Part shown: positions 16,910-24,699 of the stretch, piece after piece
Layout of the letters: every line of letters starts with the position of its first letter
Position numbering within the stretch: position 1 is the stretch's first letter
Origin: Agrococcus carbonis
GTDB lineage: Bacteria > Actinomycetota > Actinomycetes > Actinomycetales > Microbacteriaceae
Reading direction: 5' to 3'
DNA length: 64,000 bases
Assembly (NCBI RefSeq): GCF_900104705.1
Contig: NZ_LT629734.1
Span: 1,798,001-1,862,000 of the forward strand
Position numbers and translations under genes: made by a program
The notes under the pieces: model-generated
What the model saw: the letters and a program-made list of their open reading frames with translations, nothing else
What the model was told of the DNA's origin: nothing
Databases searched by the model: none

Positions 16910-17020
16910 GCGCCGCGCGCGGCCGCGGTCGGATGCGTGGCACCGGCCCCTGCCGCGCGAGGCCGCCGGGCGCCGCAGCGCGCGCCGCTCGGCGATGCGG
17001 GGCGCGCCGAGGCGCCGACG

Positions 17021-17026
17021 TACAAT
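17021..17026 (+). promoter_or_regulatory. -10 hexamer of a leaderless promoter (lipase-like gene)
   Basis: TACAAT lies exactly 6 nt before the GTG at 17033. Confidence 0.65.
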
Positions 17027-17032
17027 CCGCCT

Positions 17033-17914
17033 GTGCCCCAGTTCACCGCCATCCGCGAGGAGTCGACCTTCGTCGACCCCCAGGGCGTCACGGTGCACCT
17101 CTACCGGTGGAAGCCCGGCAAGCCGAAGGGCGCGGTGCTCATCGCCCACGGCCTCGGCGAGCACGCGCTGCGCTACGAGCACATCGCGCAGCGGCTCGTC
17201 GCCGCGGGCTACGCCGTCTGGGCGATCGACCAGCGGGGGCACGGGGCGACCGGCATCGAGCAGCACAGCGGCGACGTGTCGCGACTCGGTCGGCTCGGCC
17301 GCGGCGGCATGCGCGCGGTCGTGACCGACCTCGTGCTCGCGCTCGAGCGCATCCGCGCCGAGCACCCGGGACTGCCGGTCGCGATCCTCGGGCACTCGTG
17401 GGGATCGCTCTCGACGCAGATCCTGCTCAACCGCCGCGCCGAGCTCGTCGACGCCGCGGTGCTCACCGGCACCGCCTACCGGATGCCCGGCTGGATGAAC
17501 GCCGGCGACCTCAACGCGCGCCACGCGCACCTGGGCGAGACGGGCTACGAGTGGCTCTCGCGCGACCCCGCCATCGTCGAGGCGTTCGTGCGGGATCCCC
17601 TCACCTTCCCGGCGCGGGTGCTCGCGCTCTTCGGACCGATCGAGGGGGCGCGCCTCTACGGCGTTCCGGCTCGAGGCATCCGCACCGATCTCCCGCTGCT
17701 GATCGCCGGGGGCTCCGACGACTCGCTCGGCGGCACGCGCTCGCTCGAGCGGCTCGGCGACGCCTACCGCCGACGCGCGGGCCTCACCGACGTCACCGTC
17801 ACCGTCTACCCCGGTGCGCGCCACGAGATCCTCAACGAGATCAACCGCGCGAAGGTGCTCGACGACCTCGTCGCGTGGCTCGACGCGCGCCTCGCACCGG
17901 CGCGCGACGCCTGA
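17033..17914 (+). CDS. Alpha/beta hydrolase, lysophospholipase/monoacylglycerol lipase type
   Basis: A 293-residue serine hydrolase of the Hydrolase_4 group. The oxyanion segment AHGLGEHALRYEHIAQRL (from about residue 39) and IDQRGHGAT are textbook for bacterial monoacylglycerol lipases; the nucleophile is Ser in GHSWGS (near residue 123), Asp lies in GGSDDSLGG and His in YPGARHEILNE. No signal peptide is seen, so it acts in the cytoplasm. It starts with GTG from a leaderless promoter. The likely substrate is a monoacylglycerol or lysolipid. Confidence 0.85.
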   Translation: MPQFTAIREESTFVDPQGVTVHLYRWKPGKPKGAVLIAHGLGEHALRYEHIAQRLVAAGYAVWAIDQRGHGATGIEQHSGDVSRLGRLGRGGMRAVVTDLVLALERIRAEHPGLPVAILGHSWGSLSTQILLNRRAELVDAAVLTGTAYRMPGWMNAGDLNARHAHLGETGYEWLSRDPAIVEAFVRDPLTFPARVLALFGPIEGARLYGVPARGIRTDLPLLIAGGSDDSLGGTRSLERLGDAYRRRAGLTDVTVTVYPGARHEILNEINRAKVLDDLVAWLDARLAPARDA

Positions 17915-17957
17915 TCGTCCCCGGCGCCCGGGCGTCGGCCGACAGCCGCCGGGCGGC

Positions 17958-18653
17958 TCAGCCGGCGGATGCGTCGGGCTCGATGACGACGCAGCACCGG
18001 CCGGGCGCCGGGTCGAGCCGCGCCCGCAGGCACCCGGGCGCGAGCTCCTCGGCGACACCCGTCAGCAGCGCCTCGTTCATGCCGCACACGAGCCGCGTGT
18101 GGGTGCGGGACAGCTCGTGGAAGGGGCAGTTCGCGAGCTCGATCCCGCGGTCGGTGCGCCGCGGCTCGTAGCCGTGCTGGGCGAGCAGGGCGGCCGCGTC
18201 GGTGAGCGCGGCGTCCGCCCCGCCTCGTGCCTCGGCGCCCCCGGCCACGAGCGCGCGCCCGCGCGCCTCGGCGACGCGGGCCACCGCATCCGTCACCGCC
18301 TCGCCGGTCTCGGCGGCGGTGTCGATCGCCTCGGCGAGCACGGCGCCCGCGAGGTCGTACTGGCGCGGCGGCAGCGACACCGCGACCTCGCGCTCGGCGC
18401 GGCGGTAGCGCTTCGCGGGGCGCCCGGCACCGGGGCCGGAGCGGCCGGCCGGGCGCGCGTAGTCGGTCTCGAGCAGCCCGGCGTCCTCGAGCTTCTCGAG
18501 GTGGAAGCGCGCGCGGTGCACCGGCATCCCGACGGCCTCGGCCGCCTCCTCGCGGCCCACGGGCCGCGGCTGTGCGATGACGTAGCGGTAGAGCCGCCGG
18601 CGGGCGTCGTCGGCGATCGCCCCGACCGCGGTCACGTCCTCGTCGCTCGTCAT
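17958..18653 (-). CDS. HTH regulator with Cys-rich C-terminal domain (SufR-like)
   Basis: A 231-residue regulator. Residues 10-70 form a winged helix (DARRRLYRYVIAQ, then HRARFHLEKLEDAGLL). The C-terminal part has clustered Cys: Cys176 in NCPFHELSRTH, Cys190 in VCGMN, Cys208 and the pair Cys220-221 in GRCCV. This arrangement is like the iron-sulfur SufR/ArsR-type regulators, so a metal cluster or redox signal is likely. The ATG at 18653 has a GAGG 7 nt upstream. It diverges from a DoxX-like gene with overlapping promoters, suggesting control of that gene and of itself. Confidence 0.7.
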   Translation of the reverse strand: MTSDEDVTAVGAIADDARRRLYRYVIAQPRPVGREEAAEAVGMPVHRARFHLEKLEDAGLLETDYARPAGRSGPGAGRPAKRYRRAEREVAVSLPPRQYDLAGAVLAEAIDTAAETGEAVTDAVARVAEARGRALVAGGAEARGGADAALTDAAALLAQHGYEPRRTDRGIELANCPFHELSRTHTRLVCGMNEALLTGVAEELAPGCLRARLDPAPGRCCVVIEPDASAG

Positions 18654-18686
18654 GCGCCGCCTCGCTCCCCATTTCGGTGATGGATC

Positions 18687-18719
18687 TTGACGTTAGAGTA
18701 CGCCGGGTCTATCGTGCAA
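18687..18719. promoter_or_regulatory. Overlapping divergent promoters
   Basis: On the plus strand TTGACG (18687-18692), a 17-nt spacer and TATCGT (18710-18715) drive the DoxX-like gene. On the minus strand TTGCAC (18719-18714), 18 nt and TAACGT (18695-18690) drive the regulator. The two -35/-10 sets interleave, so both RNA polymerases cannot bind together. CTATcGTGC-aag-GCACtAT just downstream is an imperfect inverted repeat and possible operator. Confidence 0.65.
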
Positions 18720-18791
18720 GGCACTATCAGTTAGAAACGGTCCGACGGCGGATCGCACCGCTCGCGGATCCCTCCAGAAGGGAGCGGTGCC

Positions 18792-19235
18792 ATGGCCACG
18801 ACAGCCTCCTCGCGCACCACCACCACGACCGTCGCCGCGGCCGCCTCGCGCCGCAGCGCATCCGCGTGGGCGTTCATGCTGCTGCGCTCGGCGTTCACGG
18901 TCGCGCCGATCGTGTTCGGCGTCGACAAGTTCTTCAACCTGCTGACCGACTGGACGCAGTACCTCGCGCCCTGGATCGACGGCATCGTGCCCGGCGATGC
19001 GCAGTTCGCCATGTGGGGCGTCGGTGTCGTCGAGATCGCCGCCGGCCTGCTCGTCGCGATCGCACCCCGCTGGGGCGGGCTCGTCGTGGCGGCGTGGCTG
19101 CTCGGCATCATCGTCAACCTGCTGACGCTGCCGGGCTACTTCGACGTCGCCCTCCGCGACGTGGGCCTGCTCGCCGGGGCGCTCGCCCTCGCGCTGCTCG
19201 CCCGCGAGCACGACGGCCGCGCTCGCCGCGCCTGA
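18792..19235 (+). CDS. DoxX-like small membrane protein
   Basis: A 147-residue membrane protein with about four helices. RSAFTVAPIVFGVDKFFNLL (from about residue 36) and the WGVGVVEIAAGLLVAI segment resemble the DoxX/YqjF family, whose members are linked to redox and thiol stress. The ATG at 18792 is preceded by GAAGGGAG. It is the target of a consensus sigma-70 promoter shared with the divergent Cys-rich regulator, which suggests redox or metal-responsive expression. The molecular function is unknown. Confidence 0.65.
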   Translation: MATTASSRTTTTTVAAAASRRSASAWAFMLLRSAFTVAPIVFGVDKFFNLLTDWTQYLAPWIDGIVPGDAQFAMWGVGVVEIAAGLLVAIAPRWGGLVVAAWLLGIIVNLLTLPGYFDVALRDVGLLAGALALALLAREHDGRARRA

Positions 19236-19277
19236 CGGGTCGCGCGGCGGACCGGACGCCGCCGCAGCCGGGCCTGC

Positions 19278-19338
19278 TCCACCGACGCGGACCTGCTCCA
19301 CCCATTTCGACCCGGTGCACCAGGTCCGCGTCGGTGGA
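19278..19338. repeat. Long perfect inverted repeat, 18-bp arms
   Basis: The left arm starting CCACCGACGCGGACCTG (19278-19295) is exactly complementary to 19321-19338, around a 25-nt loop. CCTGCTCCACC is repeated directly inside the left side. It lies in the 192-nt gap after the DoxX-like gene and may terminate its transcription. Confidence 0.8.
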
Positions 19339-19414
19339 AGGGGTCCGCGGAAGGGGAGGGCACCCCGAGCCGGCAGCGCGCTCCCCCTCTCGCGAGCGGC
19401 GGGCGCCACCGCCG

Positions 19415-19420
19415 TAGGCT
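19415..19420 (+). promoter_or_regulatory. -10 hexamer of a leaderless promoter (lplA)
   Basis: TAGGCT is 7 nt before the ATG at 19428. Confidence 0.6.
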
Positions 19421-19427
19421 GGGCCCT

Positions 19428-20477
19428 ATGCACGGCGAGTACAAGGTCCCCGGCGGCAAGCTCGTGGTCGTCGACCTCGACGAGCAGGACGGCCGCATCG
19501 CCGGCTTCCGCCTCGCGGGCGACTTCTTCCTCGAGCCCGACGAGGCGCTCGGGGCGATCGACGCGGCCGTGAACGGCCTGCCCGTCACCGCATCCGCCGC
19601 CGAGATCGGCGAGGCGATCAAGGCGGGGCTGCCCGCCGACGCGGTGCTGCTCGGCTTCACGCCCGAGTCGGTCGGCGTCGCGATCCGCCGCGCGCTGCAG
19701 CACGCGACCTCGTTCGCCGACTACGCGTGGACGATCATCGACGACGAGCCGCGCCTGCCGCTGCTGCACGTCGCGCTCGACGAGGTGCTCACCGAGGAGG
19801 TCGGCGCCGGACGCCGCGGCCCCACGCTGCGCTTCTGGAACCTCGCAGGCCCCGCCGTCTACCTCGGCTCCTTCCAGAGCTACAAGAACGAGGTCGAGCC
19901 CGAGGCCGCCGAGCGCCACGGCATCCCTGTCATCCGCCGCATCACCGGCGGCGGCGCGATGTTCTCGGAGCCGGACAACGCCATCACCTACTCGCTCTAC
20001 GTCCCGGGCGACCTCGTGCAGGGCATGAGCTTCCAGGACTCGTACGCGTTCCTGGATGCGTGGGTCATCGAAGCGCTCAAGGCCCTCGGCATCGACGCGT
20101 TCTACGCGCCGCTCAACGACATCACGAGCGCGAAGGGCAAGATCGGCGGCGCCGCGCAGAAGCGGCTCGCGGCCGGCGCGGTGCTGCACCACGCGACGAT
20201 GTCGTACGACATCGACGCCGACAAGATGACCGAGGTGCTGCGCATCGGCAAGGAGAAGCTGAGCGACAAGGGCACGACGAGCGCCAAGAAGCGGGTCGAC
20301 CCGCTCAAGTCGCAGACGGGCATGCCGAAGGCCGAGGTGCAGGAGGCGCTGAAGGCGACGTTCCGCAAGCTCTACGGCGGCACCGACGGCGCGCTCACCG
20401 AGGCCGAGCTCGAGACCGCGGCCGAGCGCATCCGCACCAAGTTCGGCACGCGGGAGTGGCTGCACCGCGTGCCGTGA
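19428..20477 (+). CDS. lplA: Lipoate-protein ligase A with N-terminal accessory domain
   Basis: A 349-residue ligase that attaches lipoate to E2 and H proteins through lipoyl-AMP. Residues 1-90 (GEYKVPGGKLVVVDL, then LAGDFFLEPDEALGAIDAAV) look like the accessory domain that is C-terminal in E. coli LplA and a separate LplB protein in archaea. The catalytic domain follows, with RRITGGGAM near residue 168, the Lys-containing SAKGKIGGAAQKR and the HHATMSYDID strand. The order accessory-then-catalytic is reversed relative to E. coli. It has a leaderless start. No lipA or lipB is nearby. Confidence 0.85.
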   Translation: MHGEYKVPGGKLVVVDLDEQDGRIAGFRLAGDFFLEPDEALGAIDAAVNGLPVTASAAEIGEAIKAGLPADAVLLGFTPESVGVAIRRALQHATSFADYAWTIIDDEPRLPLLHVALDEVLTEEVGAGRRGPTLRFWNLAGPAVYLGSFQSYKNEVEPEAAERHGIPVIRRITGGGAMFSEPDNAITYSLYVPGDLVQGMSFQDSYAFLDAWVIEALKALGIDAFYAPLNDITSAKGKIGGAAQKRLAAGAVLHHATMSYDIDADKMTEVLRIGKEKLSDKGTTSAKKRVDPLKSQTGMPKAEVQEALKATFRKLYGGTDGALTEAELETAAERIRTKFGTREWLHRVP

Positions 20478-20505
20478 TTCTCGGCTCCGCGCAACCTTCG
20501 CGACC

Positions 20506-20511
20506 TAGGCT
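20506..20511 (+). promoter_or_regulatory. -10 hexamer for the first TerC gene
   Basis: TAGGCT ends 10 nt before the ATG at 20522; a leader of only about 4 nt is predicted. Confidence 0.5.
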
Positions 20512-20521
20512 CAGTCCTCTC

Positions 20522-21388
20522 ATGGACTTCTCGCTCGAATTCACGCCCGACCTCATCGCGATCTTCCTCACGCTCTTCGTGCTCGAGATCGTGCTCGGCG
20601 TCGACAACGTCATCTTCATCTCGATCCTCGCGTCGAAGCTGCCCGAGAGCCAGCAGGCGAAGGCGCGCACGCTCGGCCTCACGCTCGCGATGGTCATGCG
20701 CGTCGGCCTCGTGCTGCTCGCCGGCTGGATCATCACGCTGAACGACGAGCTCTTCTCGATCTTCGGCATGGGCTTCTCGGGGCGCGAGCTCATCCTGATC
20801 GCGGGCGGCGGCTTCCTGCTCTACAAGGCCGTGCACGAGATCCACCTCAAGCTCGAGGGCGAGGAGGAGCACGCCTCGAGCGCGGTCAAGGCGACCTTCG
20901 GCGCCGTGCTCGTGCAGATCCTGCTCATGGACCTCGTCTTCTCGCTCGACTCGGTCATCACGGCCGTCGGCATGACGAGCAACATGATCGTGATCATCGC
21001 CGCCGTCGTCATCTCCTTCGGCATCCTGCTGTTCGCCGCGCGCTACATCTTCGACTTCGTCAACCGCCACCCGACGGTCAAGATGCTCGCGCTGTCGTTC
21101 CTGCTGCTCATCGGCGTCTTCCTCGTCGCCGAGGGCTTCGGCTTCCACATCGACAAGGCCTTCATCTACGGCCCGATGGTGTTCGCGGTGCTCGTCGAGT
21201 CGCTCAACCTCTGGGCGTCGGCGCGGAAGCGCAAGCGCGCGGGCGCGCACGCCGAGCCGGTGCGGCTCCACGACACCATGACCCCCGAGTCCGCGCTCGC
21301 CGGCGCCGCGACGGGGCAGCCGTCGGCCGTCGACGAGGGAGCCGCGCCGGGCGCGGGCGGGCCGGCGGAGCCGCGACAGGGCGCCTGA
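20522..21388 (+). CDS. TerC-family integral membrane protein
   Basis: A 288-residue membrane protein with about seven helices. FVLEIVLGVDNVIFISILASKL (from residue 19) and DLVFSLDSVITAVGM are the two acidic DN and DS motifs of TerC. Relatives transport metals, chiefly Mn2+, or help load exported metalloproteins. The last 50 residues are a hydrophilic tail. Unlike the second TerC gene at 46674, no manganese riboswitch precedes it, and an almost leaderless promoter is used. Confidence 0.85.
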   Translation: MDFSLEFTPDLIAIFLTLFVLEIVLGVDNVIFISILASKLPESQQAKARTLGLTLAMVMRVGLVLLAGWIITLNDELFSIFGMGFSGRELILIAGGGFLLYKAVHEIHLKLEGEEEHASSAVKATFGAVLVQILLMDLVFSLDSVITAVGMTSNMIVIIAAVVISFGILLFAARYIFDFVNRHPTVKMLALSFLLLIGVFLVAEGFGFHIDKAFIYGPMVFAVLVESLNLWASARKRKRAGAHAEPVRLHDTMTPESALAGAATGQPSAVDEGAAPGAGGPAEPRQGA

Positions 21389-21426
21389 GCCTTGTCCGCA
21401 TCCGCCCGACCGGCTTGGATGGGGCC

Positions 21427-21744
21427 ATGACCGAGCGCGATCCCTCCACCCACGTGGTCGTCGGTGACGACACCGACCGCGGGCGCTACGAGGCGCACAT
21501 CGGCGACCACCTCGCGGGCGTGCTGTCGTACGTCGACGACGCCGACGGCAACCGCGTGCTGCAGCACACGGTCGTCGGTGACGCGTTCGGCGGGCACGGC
21601 GTCGGCAGCGAGCTCGCGAAGTTCGCGATGCGGCAGGCGACGGATGCGGGGCACAGGATCGTGCCCCAGTGCACGTTCGTGCAGTCGTGGCTGCAGAAGC
21701 ACCCCGAGCACCAGGCGCTCGTCGCGCACGCGTACGAGGGCTGA
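21427..21744 (+). CDS. Small GNAT-fold acetyltransferase (YjdJ/GTNAT type)
   Basis: A 105-residue single-domain acetyltransferase. GDHLAGVLSYVDDADGNRVLQHTVV (from residue 26) is followed by GGHGVGSELAKFAMRQA, the acetyl-CoA loop, and IVPQCTFVQSWLQKHPE, the usual end of this short family. The role is unknown; relatives acetylate small molecules or proteins. No ribosome site is visible, and TTGGAT lies 6 nt before the ATG, so it may also be leaderless. Confidence 0.8.
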   Translation: MTERDPSTHVVVGDDTDRGRYEAHIGDHLAGVLSYVDDADGNRVLQHTVVGDAFGGHGVGSELAKFAMRQATDAGHRIVPQCTFVQSWLQKHPEHQALVAHAYEG

Positions 21745-21756
21745 CGCCCGCTCGCC

Positions 21757-21983
21757 CGCTCGTTCCCTCGCCGGTCGAGGGTGCCGCAGGGCTCGTTCCC
21801 TCGTCGGTCGAGGAGGCCCGCAGGGCCGTCACGAGACCAAGCCGCCGCACTGCTCGTTCCCTCGTCGGTCGAGGAGGCCCGCAGGGCCGTCTCGAGACCC
21901 GGCTGTCGCGCCGCTCGTTCCCTCGCCGGTCGAGGAGGCCCGCAGGGCCGTCTCGAGACCCCGCCGCTGCACCGCTCGAGACC
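21757..21983. repeat. Tandem array of GGTCGAG...CTCGAGACC repeats
   Basis: Three nearly identical 48-bp units start at about 21791, 21852 and 21913 (period 61), with partial copies at 21757 and 21973. Each has GCTCGTTCCCTCG, GGTCGAGGAGGCCCGCAGG and CCGTCTCGAGACC, and can fold as an imperfect hairpin. The core is the same family as the last unit of the array at 34474-34655. The array fills the gap between the GNAT gene and tRNA-Gly. Confidence 0.85.
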
Positions 21984-21999
21984 ACCAGGCATCGTGGCG

Positions 22000-22005
22000 T
22001 ACCAT
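22000..22005 (+). promoter_or_regulatory. Candidate -10 element for tRNA-Gly
   Basis: TACCAT lies 25 nt before the tRNA 5' end. Confidence 0.45.
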
Positions 22006-22029
22006 GGTGGGAGCCGCGCACGCGGCCAC

Positions 22030-22103
22030 GCGGATGTAGTTCAATGGTAGAACTTCAGCTTCCCAAGCTGATAGCGCGGGTTCGATTCCCGTCATCCGCT
22101 CCA
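22030..22103 (+). tRNA. tRNA-Gly (CCC)
   Basis: A 71-nt tRNA with acceptor GCGGATG paired to CATCCGC, D-arm with AATGGTAG, anticodon loop TTCCCAA with CCC at 22062-22064, and TTCGATT in the T loop. The discriminator is T at 22100 and CCA is encoded at 22101-22103. It reads GGG glycine codons. Confidence 0.95.
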
Positions 22104-22179
22104 TCGTCCCCCGCTGCTCCGGCAGCCGAGCGGTCCCGGGTCCGCTCTCTCCTCTCGGCTGGCGTCGAGATCGCGCCCC

Positions 22180-22185
22180 TACGAT
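22180..22185 (+). promoter_or_regulatory. -10 hexamer upstream of a short leader ORF
   Basis: TACGAT is 7 nt before the ATG at 22193, so the mRNA would begin at the short ORF rather than at the LmeA-like gene. Confidence 0.6.
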
Positions 22186-22192
22186 CGCCGGG

Positions 22193-22246
22193 ATGACTGC
22201 CGCACCCGCACCTGCACGCCGTCCGTTCGATCGGGCGCACTCGTGA
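22193..22246 (+). CDS. Short upstream ORF (17 residues), coupled to the next gene
   Basis: An ATG reads 17 codons (MTAAPAPARRPFDRAHS) to a TGA that overlaps the GTG of the LmeA-like gene as GTGA. It starts 7 nt after a -10 hexamer, fitting a leaderless mRNA, and the downstream GTG has no other ribosome site. It may therefore deliver ribosomes to the next gene by termination-reinitiation. The peptide has no recognisable function. Confidence 0.45.
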   Translation: MTAAPAPARRPFDRAHS

Positions 22247-23016
22247 CCGCCGTCCCCGTGCCTGCCCGTCGGCGCCGCCGCGGCCGCGGCGCGATCGTCG
22301 TGGTGTTCGTGCTCGTCGCCGTCGCTGCGCTCGTCGTGGTCGCCGAGCTCGTCGCGCGGCAGGTCGTGCCTGGCACCATCCGCTCGGGCGTCGCCGAGCA
22401 GCTCGACCTGCCCGCCGACCATCCGATCGATGTCGCGGTCGACGGCATCCTCCTGCCGCAGCTCGTCGCGGGCGCGCTCGACCACGTGACCGTCGCATCG
22501 CAGGATGTCGTCGTCGGGCCGGTCGGCGGCGACATGCACGTCGAGGCGCAAGGCGTGCCCATCCGGGGCGACGCGCCCGCCGACGGCGCGACCGGCGAGG
22601 TGCGGATGACGACCGAGCAGCTCCGGACGCTCCTCGCGACGATCGAGGGCTTCCCGGCCGAGTCGGTCGAGCTCGACGCGCCGAACGTCGCTGCCTCGGG
22701 CGAGGTCGAGCTGCTCGGCGCGGCGATCCCCGTGGGCGTCGCGCTCGAGCCGTCCGCGGCCGACGGCGACATCGTGCTCACGCCCGTCGAGGGCACGATC
22801 GGCGAGGCGTCGGTCACCGCCGACGAGCTGCGCGGCCGGCTCGGCGGCCTGCTCGACCCGCTGCTGCAGGATCGCAGCGTGTGCATCGCCGAGCACCTGC
22901 CGTCGGCGCTCACGCTCACATCGGTCGAGGTCGTCGACGAGCAGGTCGTCGCGGGCTTCGACGTCGACGGCCGCATCCTCTCGGACCCCGCGCTGCAGGA
23001 GCCCGGAGCCTGCTGA
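22243..23016 (+). CDS. LmeA/DUF2993-family membrane-anchored protein
   Basis: A 257-residue protein with an Arg-rich start, one helix at about residues 14-40 and an extracytoplasmic domain. ARQVVPGTIRSGVAEQLDLP and the repeated VELLGAAIPVGVAL and VEVVDEQVVAGFDVDG strands are typical of DUF2993, the group of mycobacterial LmeA involved in lipomannan maturation. A lipid-binding or envelope glycan role is inferred from LmeA. Two Cys (CIAEH near 212 and the C-terminal Cys) could pair. Translation probably depends on the overlapping short ORF. Confidence 0.75.
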   Translation: MTAVPVPARRRRRGRGAIVVVFVLVAVAALVVVAELVARQVVPGTIRSGVAEQLDLPADHPIDVAVDGILLPQLVAGALDHVTVASQDVVVGPVGGDMHVEAQGVPIRGDAPADGATGEVRMTTEQLRTLLATIEGFPAESVELDAPNVAASGEVELLGAAIPVGVALEPSAADGDIVLTPVEGTIGEASVTADELRGRLGGLLDPLLQDRSVCIAEHLPSALTLTSVEVVDEQVVAGFDVDGRILSDPALQEPGAC

Positions 23017-23085
23017 CGTCGGCTCCGCGACCCTGCAGCCGGCTCAGGCGGGCACGGTCGTGCGGGCCTGGTCAGCCGGGCACGC

Positions 23086-23586
23086 TCACTCGGGCACCGT
23101 CAGCGGCTGGAGCACGCCGAGCTCGAGCCACGTCATCGGCGCGACCACTGAGAGCGCCGCGACGAGCAGGAGCGTCAGCACGACGACGATGTACTGCACG
23201 CGCCGCCGCCCGTGGGAGATGCGGCGGAACCCCCACGCGATCGGCACGCCGACGAGCGACACCATGAGCGACACCGTCGGCGCGACCCAGTGCGGCACGC
23301 ACGCGAGCACCGCGAGCAGCGCGACGCCGATCGCCGTGGGCAGCATCGAGCGCTCGCGCGGCGCGCCGGGGTCGACCTCCGGCGGCGCCTCCCACGGCGG
23401 CACCGGCGGCGTGAGCTCCGACGGCACGGATGCGTCGCGGGGCCGCGCGGCCGGCGCGCGTCCGCGCGTCCAGGGCGCGGCCGCCGAGTGCTGCGGCTCG
23501 TCGGCCGGCGACTCGCCGCGATCCGCAGGCGCGGCCGGATGTCCCGGCGGCGCCCACCGCCGCGCATCCTCGTCGCGCCCGTCCAC
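23086..23586 (-). CDS. Hypothetical membrane protein with Pro-rich N-terminus
   Basis: A 166-residue protein of unknown function. The first 90 residues are hydrophilic and rich in Pro, Ala and Asp; two helices follow (about 93-125 and 138-158). It ends close to the membrane. A GTG at 23586 with GGGAGGATGGAGG upstream was chosen over more upstream starts. It converges on the LmeA-like gene and has no linked partner. Similar short Pro-rich two-helix proteins are common in Microbacteriaceae. Confidence 0.6.
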   Translation of the reverse strand: MDGRDEDARRWAPPGHPAAPADRGESPADEPQHSAAAPWTRGRAPAARPRDASVPSELTPPVPPWEAPPEVDPGAPRERSMLPTAIGVALLAVLACVPHWVAPTVSLMVSLVGVPIAWGFRRISHGRRRVQYIVVVLTLLLVAALSVVAPMTWLELGVLQPLTVPE

Positions 23587-23748
23587 GCCTCCATCCTCCC
23601 AGCGCGCCCGGCGGCCCGCCCGGCCCGGCTCGGCGACCCGGTCCGCCGCGTGCATGGCCAGCGTGCCAGGAGATTGCACCGGAGCCCGCCGCGAAGCGCA
23701 GTCTCCCGACACTCTGCTGGGCGGCGCCGACGCGGCGCGGCGCGAGCG

Positions 23749-24684
23749 CTACGCGAGCACGAGCTCGATGCGCGACTCCGTCGGCGCCCAGCCCGCGGCC
23801 GCGAACGCGCGCTGCATCGGCGCGTTCTCGTCGTCGGTGTCGGCGATGAGCGTGTGGGCGCCACCGGCGCGCAGGTCGGCGGTCGCCGCGGCCACGAGCG
23901 CGCGCCCGAGGCCCCGCCCGCGCGCCGCCCGCGCGACCCCCACCCGCAGCAGGTAGCCGTGGCCGCTCGGCATCACGAGCCACGACGCCACGCCGACGTC
24001 GCGCCGCCCATCCGCCCCGTCGTCGACGGCGAAGCGGATGCACTCGATGGGGTCCGCCGCGAGCAGCTCGTGGGCGAGGCCGCGGGCGGCTCCCTCGAGC
24101 CCGTGCTCGTCGACCGCGCGCCGGTCGCGAGCGTCGAGCGAGCCGTCGAGCACGGTCTCGAGCAGCATCGTGAGCCGGTGCTCGTCGCCCGGTGCCGCGC
24201 GCTCGAGCCGTAGGCCCGGCTGCGGCGCGGCAGCCCGCACGGCCGACGCGGGCAGCTCGTAGTGCCGACGCGCGGCGCGCAGCCGCCACCCGAGCGCCTC
24301 GAGCGGTTCGAGCACGCGCCGCACGCCCGGCGCGCGCAGCGGCTCGTGGGCCGGCCCGCCGAACGACACCTCGGCGTCGTCGCTCGGCAGCGCCCACTCG
24401 GTCGCTCGGCGCAGCAGGGCGGCGGATGCGTCGGCGTCGTCGGGCAGGCACAGCACGTCGATGAGACGAGCGTCGCCCACCTCGCGCGCAGCGACGAGCC
24501 CGAGCACGCGGGGGCCGGCGGTCGCCGCCCAGACGAGCTCGGGCCTGCGGTGGCCGAGCGCGAAGCCGCGCTCGAGCGCCCCGCTCGCGAGCCGGGCTCG
24601 GTTGGCGGGGGTGTCGATCGTGGGGGTGCCGGCGCGCAGCCAGCGGATCGCCTCGTCGGTCGAGGCGGGGGAGCGGAGCTCCAT
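23749..24684 (-). CDS. Tandem GNAT-domain acetyltransferase
   Basis: A 311-residue protein with two GNAT-like halves. The C-terminal half is complete: VGVARAARGRGLGRALVAAA (about residues 249-268) binds acetyl-CoA, and NAPMQRAFAAAGW follows. The N-terminal half (WAATAGPRVLGLVAARE, then DVLCLPDD) is more degenerate. The layout resembles mycothiol synthase-type duplicated GNATs, but key residues were not verified. The ATG at 24684 has TGGAGGAC upstream. A 137-nt leader with a short ORF and a strong hairpin precedes it, suggesting attenuation. Confidence 0.7.
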   Translation of the reverse strand: MELRSPASTDEAIRWLRAGTPTIDTPANRARLASGALERGFALGHRRPELVWAATAGPRVLGLVAAREVGDARLIDVLCLPDDADASAALLRRATEWALPSDDAEVSFGGPAHEPLRAPGVRRVLEPLEALGWRLRAARRHYELPASAVRAAAPQPGLRLERAAPGDEHRLTMLLETVLDGSLDARDRRAVDEHGLEGAARGLAHELLAADPIECIRFAVDDGADGRRDVGVASWLVMPSGHGYLLRVGVARAARGRGLGRALVAAATADLRAGGAHTLIADTDDENAPMQRAFAAAGWAPTESRIELVLA

Positions 24685-24699
24685 GGCGTCCTCCAGTCG

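Noticed and set aside
20522..21388. Possible manganese riboswitch before the first TerC gene
   Set aside because: Only 44 bp separate it from lplA and the -10 hexamer is 10 nt from the start, leaving no room for an aptamer.
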